Assembly (NCBI RefSeq): GCF_003859945.1
Contig: NZ_RQYM01000006.1
Location: 53,818-117,817, forward strand
Reading direction: 5' to 3'
Length of the DNA stretch: 64,000 nt
Source: Leucobacter sp. OH1287
GTDB lineage: Bacteria > Actinomycetota > Actinomycetes > Actinomycetales > Microbacteriaceae
Numbering within the stretch: the first letter of the stretch is position 1; each line of letters begins with the position of its first letter. A program made the translations under genes and the position numbers. The notes under the pieces are model-generated. The model worked only from the letters and a program-made list of their open reading frames with translations, was not told where the DNA came from and did not search any database. Shown in pieces: positions 18,029-27,647 of this stretch.

Positions 18029-19246
18029 ATGACTGAATCAAACGCAAACGCAGCATCGGACTCACAGGACTCTGCTCAAAAGCAGCAACCCCTTCGGATC
18101 CTGATGGGCTGCGATACGTTTATCCCAGATATTAACGGCGCTGCTCGCTTTGCTGAGCGTCTCGCCGCCGGGCTTGTGCAGCGGGGGCATGAGCTGCACA
18201 TTGCCGCACCGTCCATCACACCGGGCCGCACAGGCGCTTTTGACGAGGTTGTTGAGGGCGAGCACATGACCGTGCATCGGCTGCGCGCCTACCGGATGCC
18301 GGTTCACGAGTGGCTGCGGTTTGTTTTGCCGTGGACGATCAACCGTAAAGCGGAGCGCGTCCTCGACACGGTGCGCCCGGACGCGGTGCACATCCACTCT
18401 CACATTGTGATCGGTCGCGGGCTCGCGAAGGCCGCTCAGCGCCGTGGTATCCCGGTTATCGCAACCAACCACATCATGCCCGAAAATATTATCGACCTGT
18501 TTGCGATGCCGGTGTGGCTGCGCAAAATCGTTTTGAAGTGGGGCTGGAACGACGCCTACAGCGTGCTGCGTCGCGCCGCCAACATCACAACCCCCACACA
18601 GCGAGCCGCCGACTTCCTGGAGCGGAACACGCGAGCCCGTGACGTGATCCCGGTCAGCTGCGGTATTGACGCATCCCAGTACACCCCCGATCTGACTGAG
18701 CGCACAGCTAAGCGGATCGTGTTTGTCGGCCGGATGACGCAGGAGAAACACGTTGATGTGCTGCTTCGCGCGCTCGCCCAGCTACCCGCTGAGATTGAGC
18801 TTGACCTGATCGGCCCCGGCGACCAGACCGACAATCTGAAGAAGCTGACCGCTGAGCTCGGCCTGAACGACCGTGTCACCTTCCACGGCCGAGCGAGCGA
18901 TGAGACGCTGCGCAGCACCCTCACCCGCGCGAGCGTGTTCGCGATCGCGTCTATCGCTGAGCTGCAGTCGATTGCGACGATGGAGGCGATGGCGTCTGGT
19001 CTGCCGATTGTTGCGGCTGACGCGATGGCGCTGCCGCACCTGGTTGATGTCGGCAACAACGGTTTCCTGTTCCAGCCCGACTCACACGACGAGCTCGCAA
19101 AGCATCTCAGCCACATCCTGTCACTGCCGCACGATGAGTTTCAGCGGATGCAGCAGGCATCGCTCGATGGCGTGAAGGTGCACGATATTCAGCGCACCCT
19201 CGACGTGTTTGAGGAGCTCTACCGCGGCACCTACAAGCGCCGGTAG
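18029..19246 (+). CDS. GT4-type glycosyltransferase
   Basis: 405 residues, GT-B fold. The N-terminal acceptor domain has GCDTFIPDINGAARFAERLA; the C-terminal donor domain has IVFVGRMTQEKHVDVLLRAL and the Glu-x7-Glu region SIAELQSIATMEAMASGLP. It resembles actinobacterial mannosyl/glucosyltransferases acting on lipid acceptors (phosphatidylinositol or diacylglycerol). About 140 bases after HU, with its own promoter region. Confidence 0.88.
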   Translation: MTESNANAASDSQDSAQKQQPLRILMGCDTFIPDINGAARFAERLAAGLVQRGHELHIAAPSITPGRTGAFDEVVEGEHMTVHRLRAYRMPVHEWLRFVLPWTINRKAERVLDTVRPDAVHIHSHIVIGRGLAKAAQRRGIPVIATNHIMPENIIDLFAMPVWLRKIVLKWGWNDAYSVLRRAANITTPTQRAADFLERNTRARDVIPVSCGIDASQYTPDLTERTAKRIVFVGRMTQEKHVDVLLRALAQLPAEIELDLIGPGDQTDNLKKLTAELGLNDRVTFHGRASDETLRSTLTRASVFAIASIAELQSIATMEAMASGLPIVAADAMALPHLVDVGNNGFLFQPDSHDELAKHLSHILSLPHDEFQRMQQASLDGVKVHDIQRTLDVFEELYRGTYKRR

Positions 19247-19362
19247 TTGGTGGGTGGATCCGCTACCCCCGCGACCCCGTGGCTCAGCGCCCGCAAGTAA
19301 TTAAGGCGGGGTTTGTGGATCCGCTGCCCCCGCTGCTGTTTACAGCCCGCGGGGTTTGCGCG

Positions 19363-20046
19363 CTAGAAGCGCCAGATGACAGCGTGGAATCCGGCTGGCG
19401 GATCAGGTGTGAAGTGCTCTACTTCGCTAACGAGGCCGCTGCCGCCCGGTGAGTTTGACTGGATGATATGCAGGGTGCCGTCGTCGTTTACGCCAACAAC
19501 CAGCATTGTGTGGACGCCGGTAACCCAGGAGGTTGGTGAGGCGACGAACTCGTACTGGATGATGTCGCCAGGGAGTGCGTCTTTTACGGTGAGGCGGGTT
19601 GCGCCGTTATAGTTTGCGACCGGGTTCCCGGAGCCAGTCCAGGCGCCGCCGCCGTGTTTAATCCAGCGCTGCGCAGACACGAGACACTCGCCCGGCTGGT
19701 TCCAACCGGTTGGGCGGCTGGTGCCGATCTCGCTCTTGGCGAGTGCGATGGTTTTGTCTACATCGAATCCGTGGGTGACCGCGCTTGATTCAACGGTGGT
19801 TGCCTCACTGATTGCCTGGATTGACTGCTGTGTCAGGTCGACATCGGTTGTGACGAGGGTTTGCCCGGTGAGCGCGGTTGGTGTGTAGCTTGAGTTTGCG
19901 TAGAAGTCGTAGGTTTCAGTGTTGGCCAGTGCCGGTGCGGTCCCTAGAGATACCGTTACTGCTGAAATCAACGCAACCACCGCTGCTTTACCGCTTAGCT
20001 TCAAGTTTGCCCCGTTCTTAGCCCTACAAAAAACACACAGCACCAC
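19363..20046 (-). CDS. Secreted CHAP-like protein
   Basis: About 227 residues. A signal peptide ends near APALA; the mature part has a Cys-His papain-like pattern: NQPGECLVSAQRWIKHGGG (Cys), GDIIQYE, and TGVHTMLVVGVNDDGTLHIIQSN (His and a polar third residue). This is the layout of CHAP amidases/peptidases that cut peptidoglycan, but there is no wall-binding domain, so the substrate is uncertain. The start is unsure: no good ribosome site is present, and a TTG at 20004 directly before the signal peptide is an alternative. Confidence 0.7.
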   Translation of the reverse strand: MVLCVFCRAKNGANLKLSGKAAVVALISAVTVSLGTAPALANTETYDFYANSSYTPTALTGQTLVTTDVDLTQQSIQAISEATTVESSAVTHGFDVDKTIALAKSEIGTSRPTGWNQPGECLVSAQRWIKHGGGAWTGSGNPVANYNGATRLTVKDALPGDIIQYEFVASPTSWVTGVHTMLVVGVNDDGTLHIIQSNSPGGSGLVSEVEHFTPDPPAGFHAVIWRF

Positions 20047-20252
20047 TACAGCCGGTTTTTACACCGGCGGTTAGCAGTGATAAAAAATGGTGCATATCAA
20101 GTATGCGTTATCATTCCGTTATAAATCAAGTTACGAACCTGGGAATATTTTTTGCCCTCTGACCGGTGGTTTTTATTACCGATTATTACGGAATGGTAAC
20201 TTTTGTAACGAAACACCCAGGCTATTTACAAACTTTCAAGCTCACCATGAGG

Positions 20253-21737
20253 CTAAAGGCGCCGGTCACGCGGCAACTCAATCTCGGCGGCGAGCGCCAG
20301 CAGCCGCAGCTCCGCCCCGTAATCACCCAGCAGCTGCACACTCACGGGCAGTCTGCTCTCTGCGTCACGCAGCACCGGCACCGAAACTGCTGGCACCCCG
20401 CTGACGTTAGCGATGGAGGTGTATGGCAGCCACTCACACTGCAGCGCAAAGTTTTCTGCCGGATCCACCCCCGCAAAGAACCCCACCTCGGGAGGCAGCC
20501 AGGCGTTTGTCGGCGTTAGCACCGCGTCAAACTCGCGCCACTGCTGCGAGACGGCCGCGCCGATCTGCCGCAGCCGCTGCCTGGAGCGCGCAGCCGCCAA
20601 CTCGTTAACGCTTTTGCCCTCAAGATAGGAGTAGGCGGTGTATGGATCGAGCTGCTCCAGCTGTTCGGGGTTCAGCGGCAGCTGGGCGAAACTGTGCCGC
20701 CAGACACGGTTAAAGTCCTCGTAGTAGCCGCTCGGGTAGGCGAACGTTACCCACTCGACGCTGTGTCCGCGGGCGGCGAGCTGACCGGCCGCGTGCTCCA
20801 GAGCGGCGGCGGTTGCGGTGTCGAGGCGAATAGAATAGTCCCCGTCAAACACTGACTGAGCGGTCACGCCGATACGCAGCCGGGAGCGATCTCGGTCACG
20901 CTGCGGGTCACCGGCTCCGCGCTCCCGCTGAACGACGGTAACCGCGTCAAGGGCGGCGTGGCGGGTGGATCCGCCCGCACTAAACCCTGCGGCGATCACA
21001 GGATCCGCCCGCATCGCATCGAAGAGCAGCGCCGCGTCGGCGACCGTCCGGGCGAGCGGCCCCGAAACGCTCAGCTGCACGGCATCTGCCCCGCCGGGGG
21101 TTTGTTCCCGGTCAACCGCGAGCGCCCCGCGTGACGGCTTCAACCCGACAACACCGCAGGCGGCCGCGGGGATTCTGATTGAACCGCCAGCGTCTGACCC
21201 GGTTGCGAACGGCACCATCCCGGCAGCGACGGCAGCCGCGGCCCCGCCGCTTGACCCGCCAGCTGTCAGTGACGGGTTGTGCGGGTTTCTGGCCGGGGGT
21301 GCGAGCCGGTTTTCGGAATAACCGCTCAGCCCGAACTCCGGCACCTGTGTTTTACCGAGGTGCACCGCACCGGCCGCGCGGGTGACGGCGGCGAGCGGCG
21401 AGTCCTCAGTGGCGGCAGCCTGGTCCGCAAAAACCCGGGATCCGTGCGTTGTTATAAGACCCGCAACGTCGATTAGCTCCTTGTGCGCGATCGGCAAACC
21501 CCAGAGCAGTGGGGCGGCAGAGTCCGAGATGGCGGCGGGGGCGGATCCACGCACCGTGTCGAGCGCAGCTGCGGCGTCGAGCGCAGACCCATCAAGCTGT
21601 GTAAAAGCACCGATCAGGTGGTTTTGTGAGGCTATTTTGTCGAGAAAGTACTCGGTCACCTCAAGTGCTTTCAGCTCGCCGGTGAGCAGCAGCTGCCGCA
21701 GTTCGACCGCGGTAAAACGGGAGAGATCAACTGTCAT
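20253..21737 (-). CDS. Amidase signature family enzyme
   Basis: 494 residues. The Ser-cisSer-Lys triad is visible: PIAHKELIDV (Lys), TAGGSSGGAAAAVAAG (middle Ser) and GSDAGGSIRIPAA (nucleophile Ser). Hydrolyses amides; substrates in this family range from small amides to aryl acylamides. Not gatA by context, since gatB and gatC are absent. A TAGGGT box ends 6 bases before the ATG (leaderless). The N-terminal third contains a GGATCC-bearing Gly/Ser/Ala stretch. Confidence 0.92.
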   Translation of the reverse strand: MTVDLSRFTAVELRQLLLTGELKALEVTEYFLDKIASQNHLIGAFTQLDGSALDAAAALDTVRGSAPAAISDSAAPLLWGLPIAHKELIDVAGLITTHGSRVFADQAAATEDSPLAAVTRAAGAVHLGKTQVPEFGLSGYSENRLAPPARNPHNPSLTAGGSSGGAAAAVAAGMVPFATGSDAGGSIRIPAAACGVVGLKPSRGALAVDREQTPGGADAVQLSVSGPLARTVADAALLFDAMRADPVIAAGFSAGGSTRHAALDAVTVVQRERGAGDPQRDRDRSRLRIGVTAQSVFDGDYSIRLDTATAAALEHAAGQLAARGHSVEWVTFAYPSGYYEDFNRVWRHSFAQLPLNPEQLEQLDPYTAYSYLEGKSVNELAAARSRQRLRQIGAAVSQQWREFDAVLTPTNAWLPPEVGFFAGVDPAENFALQCEWLPYTSIANVSGVPAVSVPVLRDAESRLPVSVQLLGDYGAELRLLALAAEIELPRDRRL

Positions 21738-21880
21738 GTTCTTACCCTAGACGGCGAAGCTGCACGATCCCACAAAAAAATCATCCTGCAGCATGAACGC
21801 AACGCCCAGCAAATAGCCGTAAACTAAACATAGATAGAAGATAACCTGACGAAAACGGCTGGAAAGGTGCGAGGCCCCGC

Positions 21881-23182
21881 ATGGCGATTCTCAACATAAT
21901 CGGAGAGACACACTCCGATTTTGAGCACGCTGTGAACCAGGCTGCGACGCTTGATTTGAGCCGCGCCCTGGCGGCCACCGCGCCGCGTGGTTGCGGTGTG
22001 CAGCACCTTGTTGCTCGCGAGCGGGAACTCCCACGGTTCAACAGTCCGCGTGTGCGCTCCCTCAACATGGGTGTGAGCGCCGCTGTTTTGGGCACACTCT
22101 GGCACACCAGGGCCGCCGCGAAACCGCTCGCCGGCTCACTTGTCCACTCCCTGACACCGCTTGTTCCGCTGGAGCCGCTGCGCAAACACACCAGCAGCGG
22201 CACCCAGACAACGGTCACGGTCGGCCACCTGCTGCCCTACACTCGCCCCGAGGTTTACGGCAAACTGCAGGCGCAGAGCATGCGCCGCTATATTAAACGC
22301 GCGATCAAACACGCGGACGCGGTGCTGGCTCCGAGCTTCGCCGTCGCCGCCGCAATCAAACAGCGTTTCCCCGGGGCGGATCCGCAGATTCTCACTCTCG
22401 CAGCCCCCAGCTCGCTGCTGGTCACCGACTCTTTTGAGACGTCGCAGGCGAAGCAGCGCCGCGCCGAACTGCAGCTGCCGAGCACCTACTTTGTTGCGAT
22501 TAAAACCCCGCTCAACAGCGAAATCTTCGACGACCTGAGCGAGCTCGCACCACAGCACGCTGACGTTCCGATTGTGGTTATTGACACAACCCCCGAACCG
22601 GTTGCGAGGCCGCTTGTGGATCCGGCAGCCCCCGCCGCTGCTGCCTCCGGTGCCGAGTCTGGCGCGGGTGCTGAGTCTGGCGCGGGTGCTGGCATGGGTG
22701 CCGAGCAGTCTCCGCCTGTCGCCCCGGCTGGCTCTCGCCCGGAGGCGACGCTTGGGAACTCCGACACAACCGCGATTATCACCGTCCGCTCCGCAGAGCT
22801 GAGCGATATTGCCGCCGTGCTTGCAGGTTCGCTCGCCTACATTGCCGCTGGTATCGTGTTCAGTCAGGGGTACGACCTCTACGCTGCTCTGGCAGCGGGC
22901 AAGCCGATTATCTACTACACCGAGCCAAACAGCCCGTCTGGGCAGGACTCTGCTCCTCGCGAGGCTGAACAGCGTCCCGTGATTGAGCAGAACGTGGCCG
23001 CTGAGATTGCGCAGGAGGCTGGCATTCCCGTTGCGGGCAGCGCGGAGTTGTGGCAGAGCGTGATAAGTCTCCCAGGCAGCGAGAGGCTCGAAACCGCGAC
23101 GGTGATCGCCGGTGACCGCAGCCAAATCTACAACTGGGAGAACACAGCGCGCGCACTCTGGCAGATCCATGCGGAACTCTAG
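21881..23182 (+). CDS. Degenerate GT4-like glycosyltransferase
   Basis: 433 residues. GT-B-like layout: TVTVGHLLPYTRPEVYGK then IKRAIKHADAVLAPSFAVAAAIKQRFPGADPQ in the acceptor half, and VFSQGYDLYAALAAGKPIIYY at the position of the donor Glu-rich loop. The usual ExxxxxxxE motif is not clear, so activity is uncertain. A tandem Gly/Ala/Ser/Glu-rich repeat (DNA 22640-22700, beside GGATCC) links the halves. It may be an accessory or inactive paralog in glycolipid or wall assembly. Confidence 0.6.
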   Translation: MAILNIIGETHSDFEHAVNQAATLDLSRALAATAPRGCGVQHLVARERELPRFNSPRVRSLNMGVSAAVLGTLWHTRAAAKPLAGSLVHSLTPLVPLEPLRKHTSSGTQTTVTVGHLLPYTRPEVYGKLQAQSMRRYIKRAIKHADAVLAPSFAVAAAIKQRFPGADPQILTLAAPSSLLVTDSFETSQAKQRRAELQLPSTYFVAIKTPLNSEIFDDLSELAPQHADVPIVVIDTTPEPVARPLVDPAAPAAAASGAESGAGAESGAGAGMGAEQSPPVAPAGSRPEATLGNSDTTAIITVRSAELSDIAAVLAGSLAYIAAGIVFSQGYDLYAALAAGKPIIYYTEPNSPSGQDSAPREAEQRPVIEQNVAAEIAQEAGIPVAGSAELWQSVISLPGSERLETATVIAGDRSQIYNWENTARALWQIHAEL

Positions 23183-23280
23183 CTCGCCGTCGATTTATCT
23201 TGCTCTTTGCCCGCCAGCAGGCTGAACGCGAGCACAGCGAGGAACGTCAGGATTGGCCACACCAGCAGCGGCACCCACAT
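23179..23280 (-). CDS. Possible small membrane protein
   Basis: A 33-codon frame (MWVPLLVWPILTFLAVLAFS, then LLAGKEQDKSTAS) encodes one hydrophobic helix with a charged tail, ending in a stop that overlaps the stop of the convergent glycosyltransferase. It could extend upstream in frame to a TTG. No ribosome site. Either a micro-protein or a remnant of a larger membrane gene. Confidence 0.3.
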   Translation of the reverse strand: MWVPLLVWPILTFLAVLAFSLLAGKEQDKSTAS

Positions 23281-23324
23281 CGCCGTTAGATCCGCGAGCG
23301 CGCCAGCTGCTTTGCGCCGCAGCA

Positions 23325-23363
23325 ACAAAAATGGTGGCCGACTCTTAAACAGAGCCGACCACC
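23325..23363 (-). terminator. Terminator of the FN3 surface protein gene
   Basis: Read on the minus strand, a 12-base stem (23352-23363 with 23333-23344) around TGTTTAA is followed by ATTTTTG. Confidence 0.85.
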
Positions 23364-23383
23364 ACTTAGGTTAGAGCGCTAGG

Positions 23384-26300
23384 CTATTTTGCTGCCTGTT
23401 TGCGGACACGCAGCAGGGCTGCGCCACCGCCGAGCAGCAGCAGGCCAACGAACATAACTGTTGTCAGCTCAGCGCCGGTCTTAGCGAGCTGCTTGCCCTG
23501 AGCATTTCCGCTCTGCTGGGCTGGCTTCTCGGCAGCTGGCTGCTTTGCGCCGTCACCGGCAGGCTGATCAGCTGCCGGTGCGCCCGGAGCAGCAGGTGCA
23601 GCAGGTGCTGGCTTAGCAGGCTCGGTTGGCAGTGCCGGGAGAACAGCCGCTGCTACCTTCCACGGCAGAACAATCGGTTTCGCCGCTGCGTCGCTGGCGC
23701 TGTAGAAGCGCAGCTCGTGGTCGCCAGCAACAAACTTGGCTGCCTGCTCAGCTGAAACAACCAGCTTCGCAGCGCCCTTATTGACTACCACCTCGCCCAG
23801 TGCAACCGGGTCTGAGTGCAGTGCCACACGGTACTTCGCGCCGTCAGCAGCGCCCTCAACAGCAAGGTCGATTGTTACTGCCTCACCAACGGTGAAGCTG
23901 TTAACAGGCTTGCCGTCCTTGGTTGCAGTGATCTTCACCTCGGCAGGCTGCTCAGGCTGCGGCGCTGGCTGTCCCGGCTGGGTTGGATCGGTCGCCTGGT
24001 TCTTCAGGGCGATCGCAACACCCGTGTCCAGGGTGCGGTCTGTGATTGCCAGACCGTGAGCCGCCATGGTGCCAATAACGTAGCTCTTGTTTGGATCGAG
24101 CGCGCCAGCTGGCACGGTGACGGTGACGGTGAAGCTACCGTTCTGCAGCTGGTGTGGGCGCACCCACTCAGCGGCTGCGAAACGTGATGTCTGGCTGGTT
24201 GTTGGGGCGTTGCCCGGGACCCAAACGCTCGGGTCAGCAACAACCACGTAGACACCGTTTGTGGCGGATCCACCAACGAAGCCGGAACCGGTAACCTTGA
24301 TGGTGTTTTCAACCGCAGGATCAATGTTCTTGGTTGGGGTGGCGGTGATCTGTGGGTTTGGCACAACGGTTGGTTTGCCGATGTTGAACGGAGCTGATGA
24401 GATGATCTCGCTCTCGTGTGCGCCGCGAACCAGTTTCAGGCTGGCGATGTAGCTGCCCTGTGGCAGGTTCTTCACATTCCAGTACTCTGAGGTGATGGAG
24501 AGGTTCTCGAGACGGTTCTTGAAGCTCGGAGCGCAGTCTGCTGCGCAAGAGATACGCACGTGCCATGCTGCGTCAGCTGGCTCGTAACCGCTCCGATCCC
24601 ACTGCACAACCGCGCTAGCGGTCTGCTCGTCAACCAGCACGTTAACCTCACTCGGCGGGGTTAGCGCGAAGGCTTCCTGATCCGCTGGGATGGTGACGCT
24701 GTTGCTTGGCTTGGACCACTCGCCCCAGCCGTCAGCGTTCTGTGCACGCACCTTAGCGGTGTAGGTAACGCCCGGGGTGAGGCCTTCAAACTTCACGTAC
24801 TCGTCAAGGTTTGCGGCGTCAGTTGACTGCACGGTCTTTTCGTCACCGTTTGAACCGGTGAGCACAATCTCGTAACCGGTGATCTTGCCCTCTGGCGCGA
24901 ACCAGAACAGCTCAATCGCGGTTGCGTTACCCTTAGCAAGGCGAGCGGTTACCGTCGAGGTGATCGCTGGACCCGCAGGGGTTTCAGGCTGCTGCTGTTT
25001 ACCGAGCACAACACTCTCGGCGCTTCTCACAACTGCTGAACGGCGTGGGGTTGCTGACCACTCTGCTGTGTCGATCTGTGACACAACGGTTGCACGGTAT
25101 TCACCGGCACCGAGGTTGTTGAACACTGCGCTGTTCAGCGCCTTGCCGCGCTCTGTGAAGGTCTGGTAAACCTCACGGCCGTTCTCAACCTTGAACAGCT
25201 GCACGTAGTAGCTGGTGATGCGCTTGTCGGTGGTTACCTTATCCCAGTTAACCTGCACTGACTTCTCACCGTTCTTGGTGATGGTCACGTTCTTTGGCGC
25301 TACCGGCGCAAACTCGAACTCGCTGCCCTTGTCGAGGCGGCGCTCTGAGTATTTTGCGTCACCCGCTGCGAGGGTTCCAACCAGGTACTCCTTGCCAAGG
25401 TCAACCTTGTCGGCTGCGGGATCCAGGGTGATCTCCGCGGTGAAGGAGCCGTTGTTCAGCTGGGCTGGGGTGATGTGAACAGTCTTCACGAAGTCGCTAA
25501 CCGGGAATGTGCCCGGCTCCCACCACTCGGCGTCAGCGATAACCACGTCAACGCCGTATTTGCTTGCTGCGTCACCGGTGTATCCGGTTCCGGCAACGGT
25601 GAAGGTGGTTGGGGCGCTTGGGTTCAGCGCACCGAGCTGCTGGCCCGCTGGCACAGCAACGGTGAAACCAGGCTTCGGTGTTGGTGAGAGTGTCACCTCA
25701 CCGAACTTGGCTGCTTTGTATGGACCGGTGCCCTTAGCGTTCTTTGCTGCAACCTCAACCAGGTAGGTTTTACCCGGGGTCAGGTTGCGCACCTCGGTTT
25801 GGAGGTTACGAAGCTCCTGCTGGCTTGTCACCTCTTTGATAATCGGCTGCTCGCCCTTCGGGGTGATGCGCACAACATAGCCGTTAACCGCTGAGTCGCC
25901 GCTCTTTTCTGGGCGCAGGAAGTTAACAACCAGGGCGCTGTCCTCGTAGATGTTTACCAGCACGTCCTGCGGAGCGCTTGGAGCACCAGCTGGAACCTCA
26001 TCGGCTGGCTTTGGAGCCTCAGGAGTCTCAGGAGCAGGGGTTTCGCCGCCCGCACCCGGCTGAGTGCTGCCGCCCTCACCGCTGCCCGGCTCTGAGGTGC
26101 CAGGGGTTGCTGGGTCGCTTGGTTCAGCGCCGCCAGGGGTGCTGCCCTCGCCGCCAGCTGGTGGATCCGTTGGCTCCGCCGCAGGTGGCTGCGGCGTTGG
26201 GATCACAATCGGCTGCAAAACAACCTTTGATCCTGGCTCTTCAAATGTTTCAAAACGATCCATTGCATCAATGGATACCTCGTAGCTGCCGTCACCCTGG

Positions 26301-26623
26301 CTCTGTGGTTCTGTGAACTGCACAGAGGTTGCCTTGCTGTAAGACTGACGTACAATTCTGCCGTCTTTCTTCAATGTGACGCGGTAGCTGCTGGTGAAGC
26401 CTGGTGCTTTGTCCCAGGTCACCGTGATGGTTTTACCGTTCAGCGTCGCTTTAACGTTCTGTGCCGCGCTCGGGTGGGTTGCCTCGGTTGCTACACCAAC
26501 AACCACATCATCCGCAGCGAACGCGGGCACGGTTGCGCCGCCGAACAGCAAAGCACCGGCGGTTGCTGCGATAACGCCGGTGCGAATCAGTTTATGGCTA
26601 GTTTGTTTTAGCCCAGTTCTCAT
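23384..26623 (-). CDS. Fibronectin-repeat LAxTG surface protein, probably iron-regulated
   Basis: 1079 residues. A signal peptide ends at AFA (about 36). Several fibronectin type III modules follow, for example VTWDKAPGFTSSYRVTL, PSAPQDVLVNIYEDS and VQVNWDKVTTDKRITSYYV, plus a Pro/Glu/Gly-rich spacer near 145-205. Two homologous modules (start about 320 and 770) share GxGYTG/GFVG, VVIADxxW-PG, LNNGSFTAEI and YLVGTLAAG; such modules accompany HtaA heme-binding domains in actinobacterial surface proteins. The tail is LAKTG (about 1046), a hydrophobic helix and RVRKQAAK. AGGAG precedes the ATG, and a DtxR/IdeR-like box is 81 bases upstream. Ligand unknown; heme or host matrix are both plausible. 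Confidence 0.85.
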   Translation of the reverse strand: MRTGLKQTSHKLIRTGVIAATAGALLFGGATVPAFAADDVVVGVATEATHPSAAQNVKATLNGKTITVTWDKAPGFTSSYRVTLKKDGRIVRQSYSKATSVQFTEPQSQGDGSYEVSIDAMDRFETFEEPGSKVVLQPIVIPTPQPPAAEPTDPPAGGEGSTPGGAEPSDPATPGTSEPGSGEGGSTQPGAGGETPAPETPEAPKPADEVPAGAPSAPQDVLVNIYEDSALVVNFLRPEKSGDSAVNGYVVRITPKGEQPIIKEVTSQQELRNLQTEVRNLTPGKTYLVEVAAKNAKGTGPYKAAKFGEVTLSPTPKPGFTVAVPAGQQLGALNPSAPTTFTVAGTGYTGDAASKYGVDVVIADAEWWEPGTFPVSDFVKTVHITPAQLNNGSFTAEITLDPAADKVDLGKEYLVGTLAAGDAKYSERRLDKGSEFEFAPVAPKNVTITKNGEKSVQVNWDKVTTDKRITSYYVQLFKVENGREVYQTFTERGKALNSAVFNNLGAGEYRATVVSQIDTAEWSATPRRSAVVRSAESVVLGKQQQPETPAGPAITSTVTARLAKGNATAIELFWFAPEGKITGYEIVLTGSNGDEKTVQSTDAANLDEYVKFEGLTPGVTYTAKVRAQNADGWGEWSKPSNSVTIPADQEAFALTPPSEVNVLVDEQTASAVVQWDRSGYEPADAAWHVRISCAADCAPSFKNRLENLSITSEYWNVKNLPQGSYIASLKLVRGAHESEIISSAPFNIGKPTVVPNPQITATPTKNIDPAVENTIKVTGSGFVGGSATNGVYVVVADPSVWVPGNAPTTSQTSRFAAAEWVRPHQLQNGSFTVTVTVPAGALDPNKSYVIGTMAAHGLAITDRTLDTGVAIALKNQATDPTQPGQPAPQPEQPAEVKITATKDGKPVNSFTVGEAVTIDLAVEGAADGAKYRVALHSDPVALGEVVVNKGAAKLVVSAEQAAKFVAGDHELRFYSASDAAAKPIVLPWKVAAAVLPALPTEPAKPAPAAPAAPGAPAADQPAGDGAKQPAAEKPAQQSGNAQGKQLAKTGAELTTVMFVGLLLLGGGAALLRVRKQAAK

Positions 26624-26703
26624 TCTTTCTCCTACTTAAAGAAGCGCATAAAAACACGCCAAGGTGGAAATAGCCTCGACGTAGAGTTAAAGTAACCTCA
26701 ACA

Positions 26704-26722
26704 TAAGGTTAGGATAACCTTA
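26704..26722. promoter_or_regulatory. DtxR/IdeR-type iron box
   Basis: TAAGGTTAGGATAACCTTA is a near-perfect palindrome that matches the DtxR/IdeR consensus at 16 of 19 positions. A second half-like sequence (AAAGTAACCTCAA, 26689-26701) lies directly beside it. It sits in the promoter region of the FN3 surface-protein gene, consistent with repression when iron is plentiful. Confidence 0.75.
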
Positions 26723-26833
26723 ATATAAAGAGTAAACGGTCAAAGCCTATACTTCAAGTTCTTTTAGACACGCCGCTTTTTTAGCGGGAAAAACCACCCG
26801 TCCACGCCCGACATCGCGCGAGGCCGACACACC

Positions 26834-27646
26834 CTACCAGAGCAGGCCGTGCACCTTGCCGGAACGCCAGCGCCGAATCACCCAGCGTGACAGCAGCGCC
26901 GTAACCAGCACCCAGGCAGCGAGCACAACCAGCTCACCGGCAAAGCCGATCAGCGCCTCGTTGCCCGCGGATCCACCCGCGCGATAACCCTCTATCAGCC
27001 AGGTGAACGGCAGCACCCGCCCGAGCACCTCAAACACAATCGGGTACTGTGAGATCGGCAGGATCACGCCGGTTGCGAGGCTCAGGGCAGCCGCCAGGAA
27101 GTTCGAGATCAAATACGGGTTGTTGCCGCCGAGCGTTAGCAGCGCCGCGCGCACACCAACCACAGCGCCCGAAACGCACACAGCGGGAAGCAGCGCGAGA
27201 GCACCCCAGAACAGTTCGAGGGTGGATCCGCCCCACAGCAGCGTCACACCGACAGTGCTGACGGTCGCAACCACGAAGGAGCTGACGAGGGGCACAAACA
27301 CCTTGCTCAGCCAGTAACGCACCTGGAAGCTGCCGGAGAGCAGCACCGGCTGCAGCACCTCCAGGCTGCGATCGCGGGTTATCTCCTCAACCACGTCGAG
27401 CAGCACGCTCGTGCCGAACGCGACGATAACGCTGCTGTAGACAACGCGCGCGTCCGCCTCACCGGTGACGCCGATGCTGGCGAAAACGAGCAGCAGAATC
27501 TCGATCAGCGGAATAAACACGAGCGTTGTCAGCGCCGCCGGAGCGCTGCTCAGCGAGGTGCTGTTTTTTAGCGCAACCCGAAACAGCGTCGCAAAACTAC
27601 CGGTGCCGCGTGTTTTTGCGGAATCTAGTGTGATGTTGTTTGACAC
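26834..27646 (-). CDS. ABC-2 type transporter permease
   Basis: About 270 residues with six hydrophobic helices (TTLVFIPLIEILLLVFASIG first; the conserved LPISQYPIVFEVLGRVLPFTW late, typical of ABC-2 permeases). The GTG at 27646 is chosen because GGAGG stands 9 bases before it and it begins 1 base after the previous gene's stop. Forms a two-permease exporter with the next two genes. Confidence 0.85.
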   Translation of the reverse strand: MSNNITLDSAKTRGTGSFATLFRVALKNSTSLSSAPAALTTLVFIPLIEILLLVFASIGVTGEADARVVYSSVIVAFGTSVLLDVVEEITRDRSLEVLQPVLLSGSFQVRYWLSKVFVPLVSSFVVATVSTVGVTLLWGGSTLELFWGALALLPAVCVSGAVVGVRAALLTLGGNNPYLISNFLAAALSLATGVILPISQYPIVFEVLGRVLPFTWLIEGYRAGGSAGNEALIGFAGELVVLAAWVLVTALLSRWVIRRWRSGKVHGLLW

Positions 27647-27647
27647 C

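Noticed and set aside
22136..23170. Long antisense frame in the GT4-like gene
   Set aside because: Arg/Cys-rich composition with no family features; GC-rich codon bias leaves long stop-free antisense frames.
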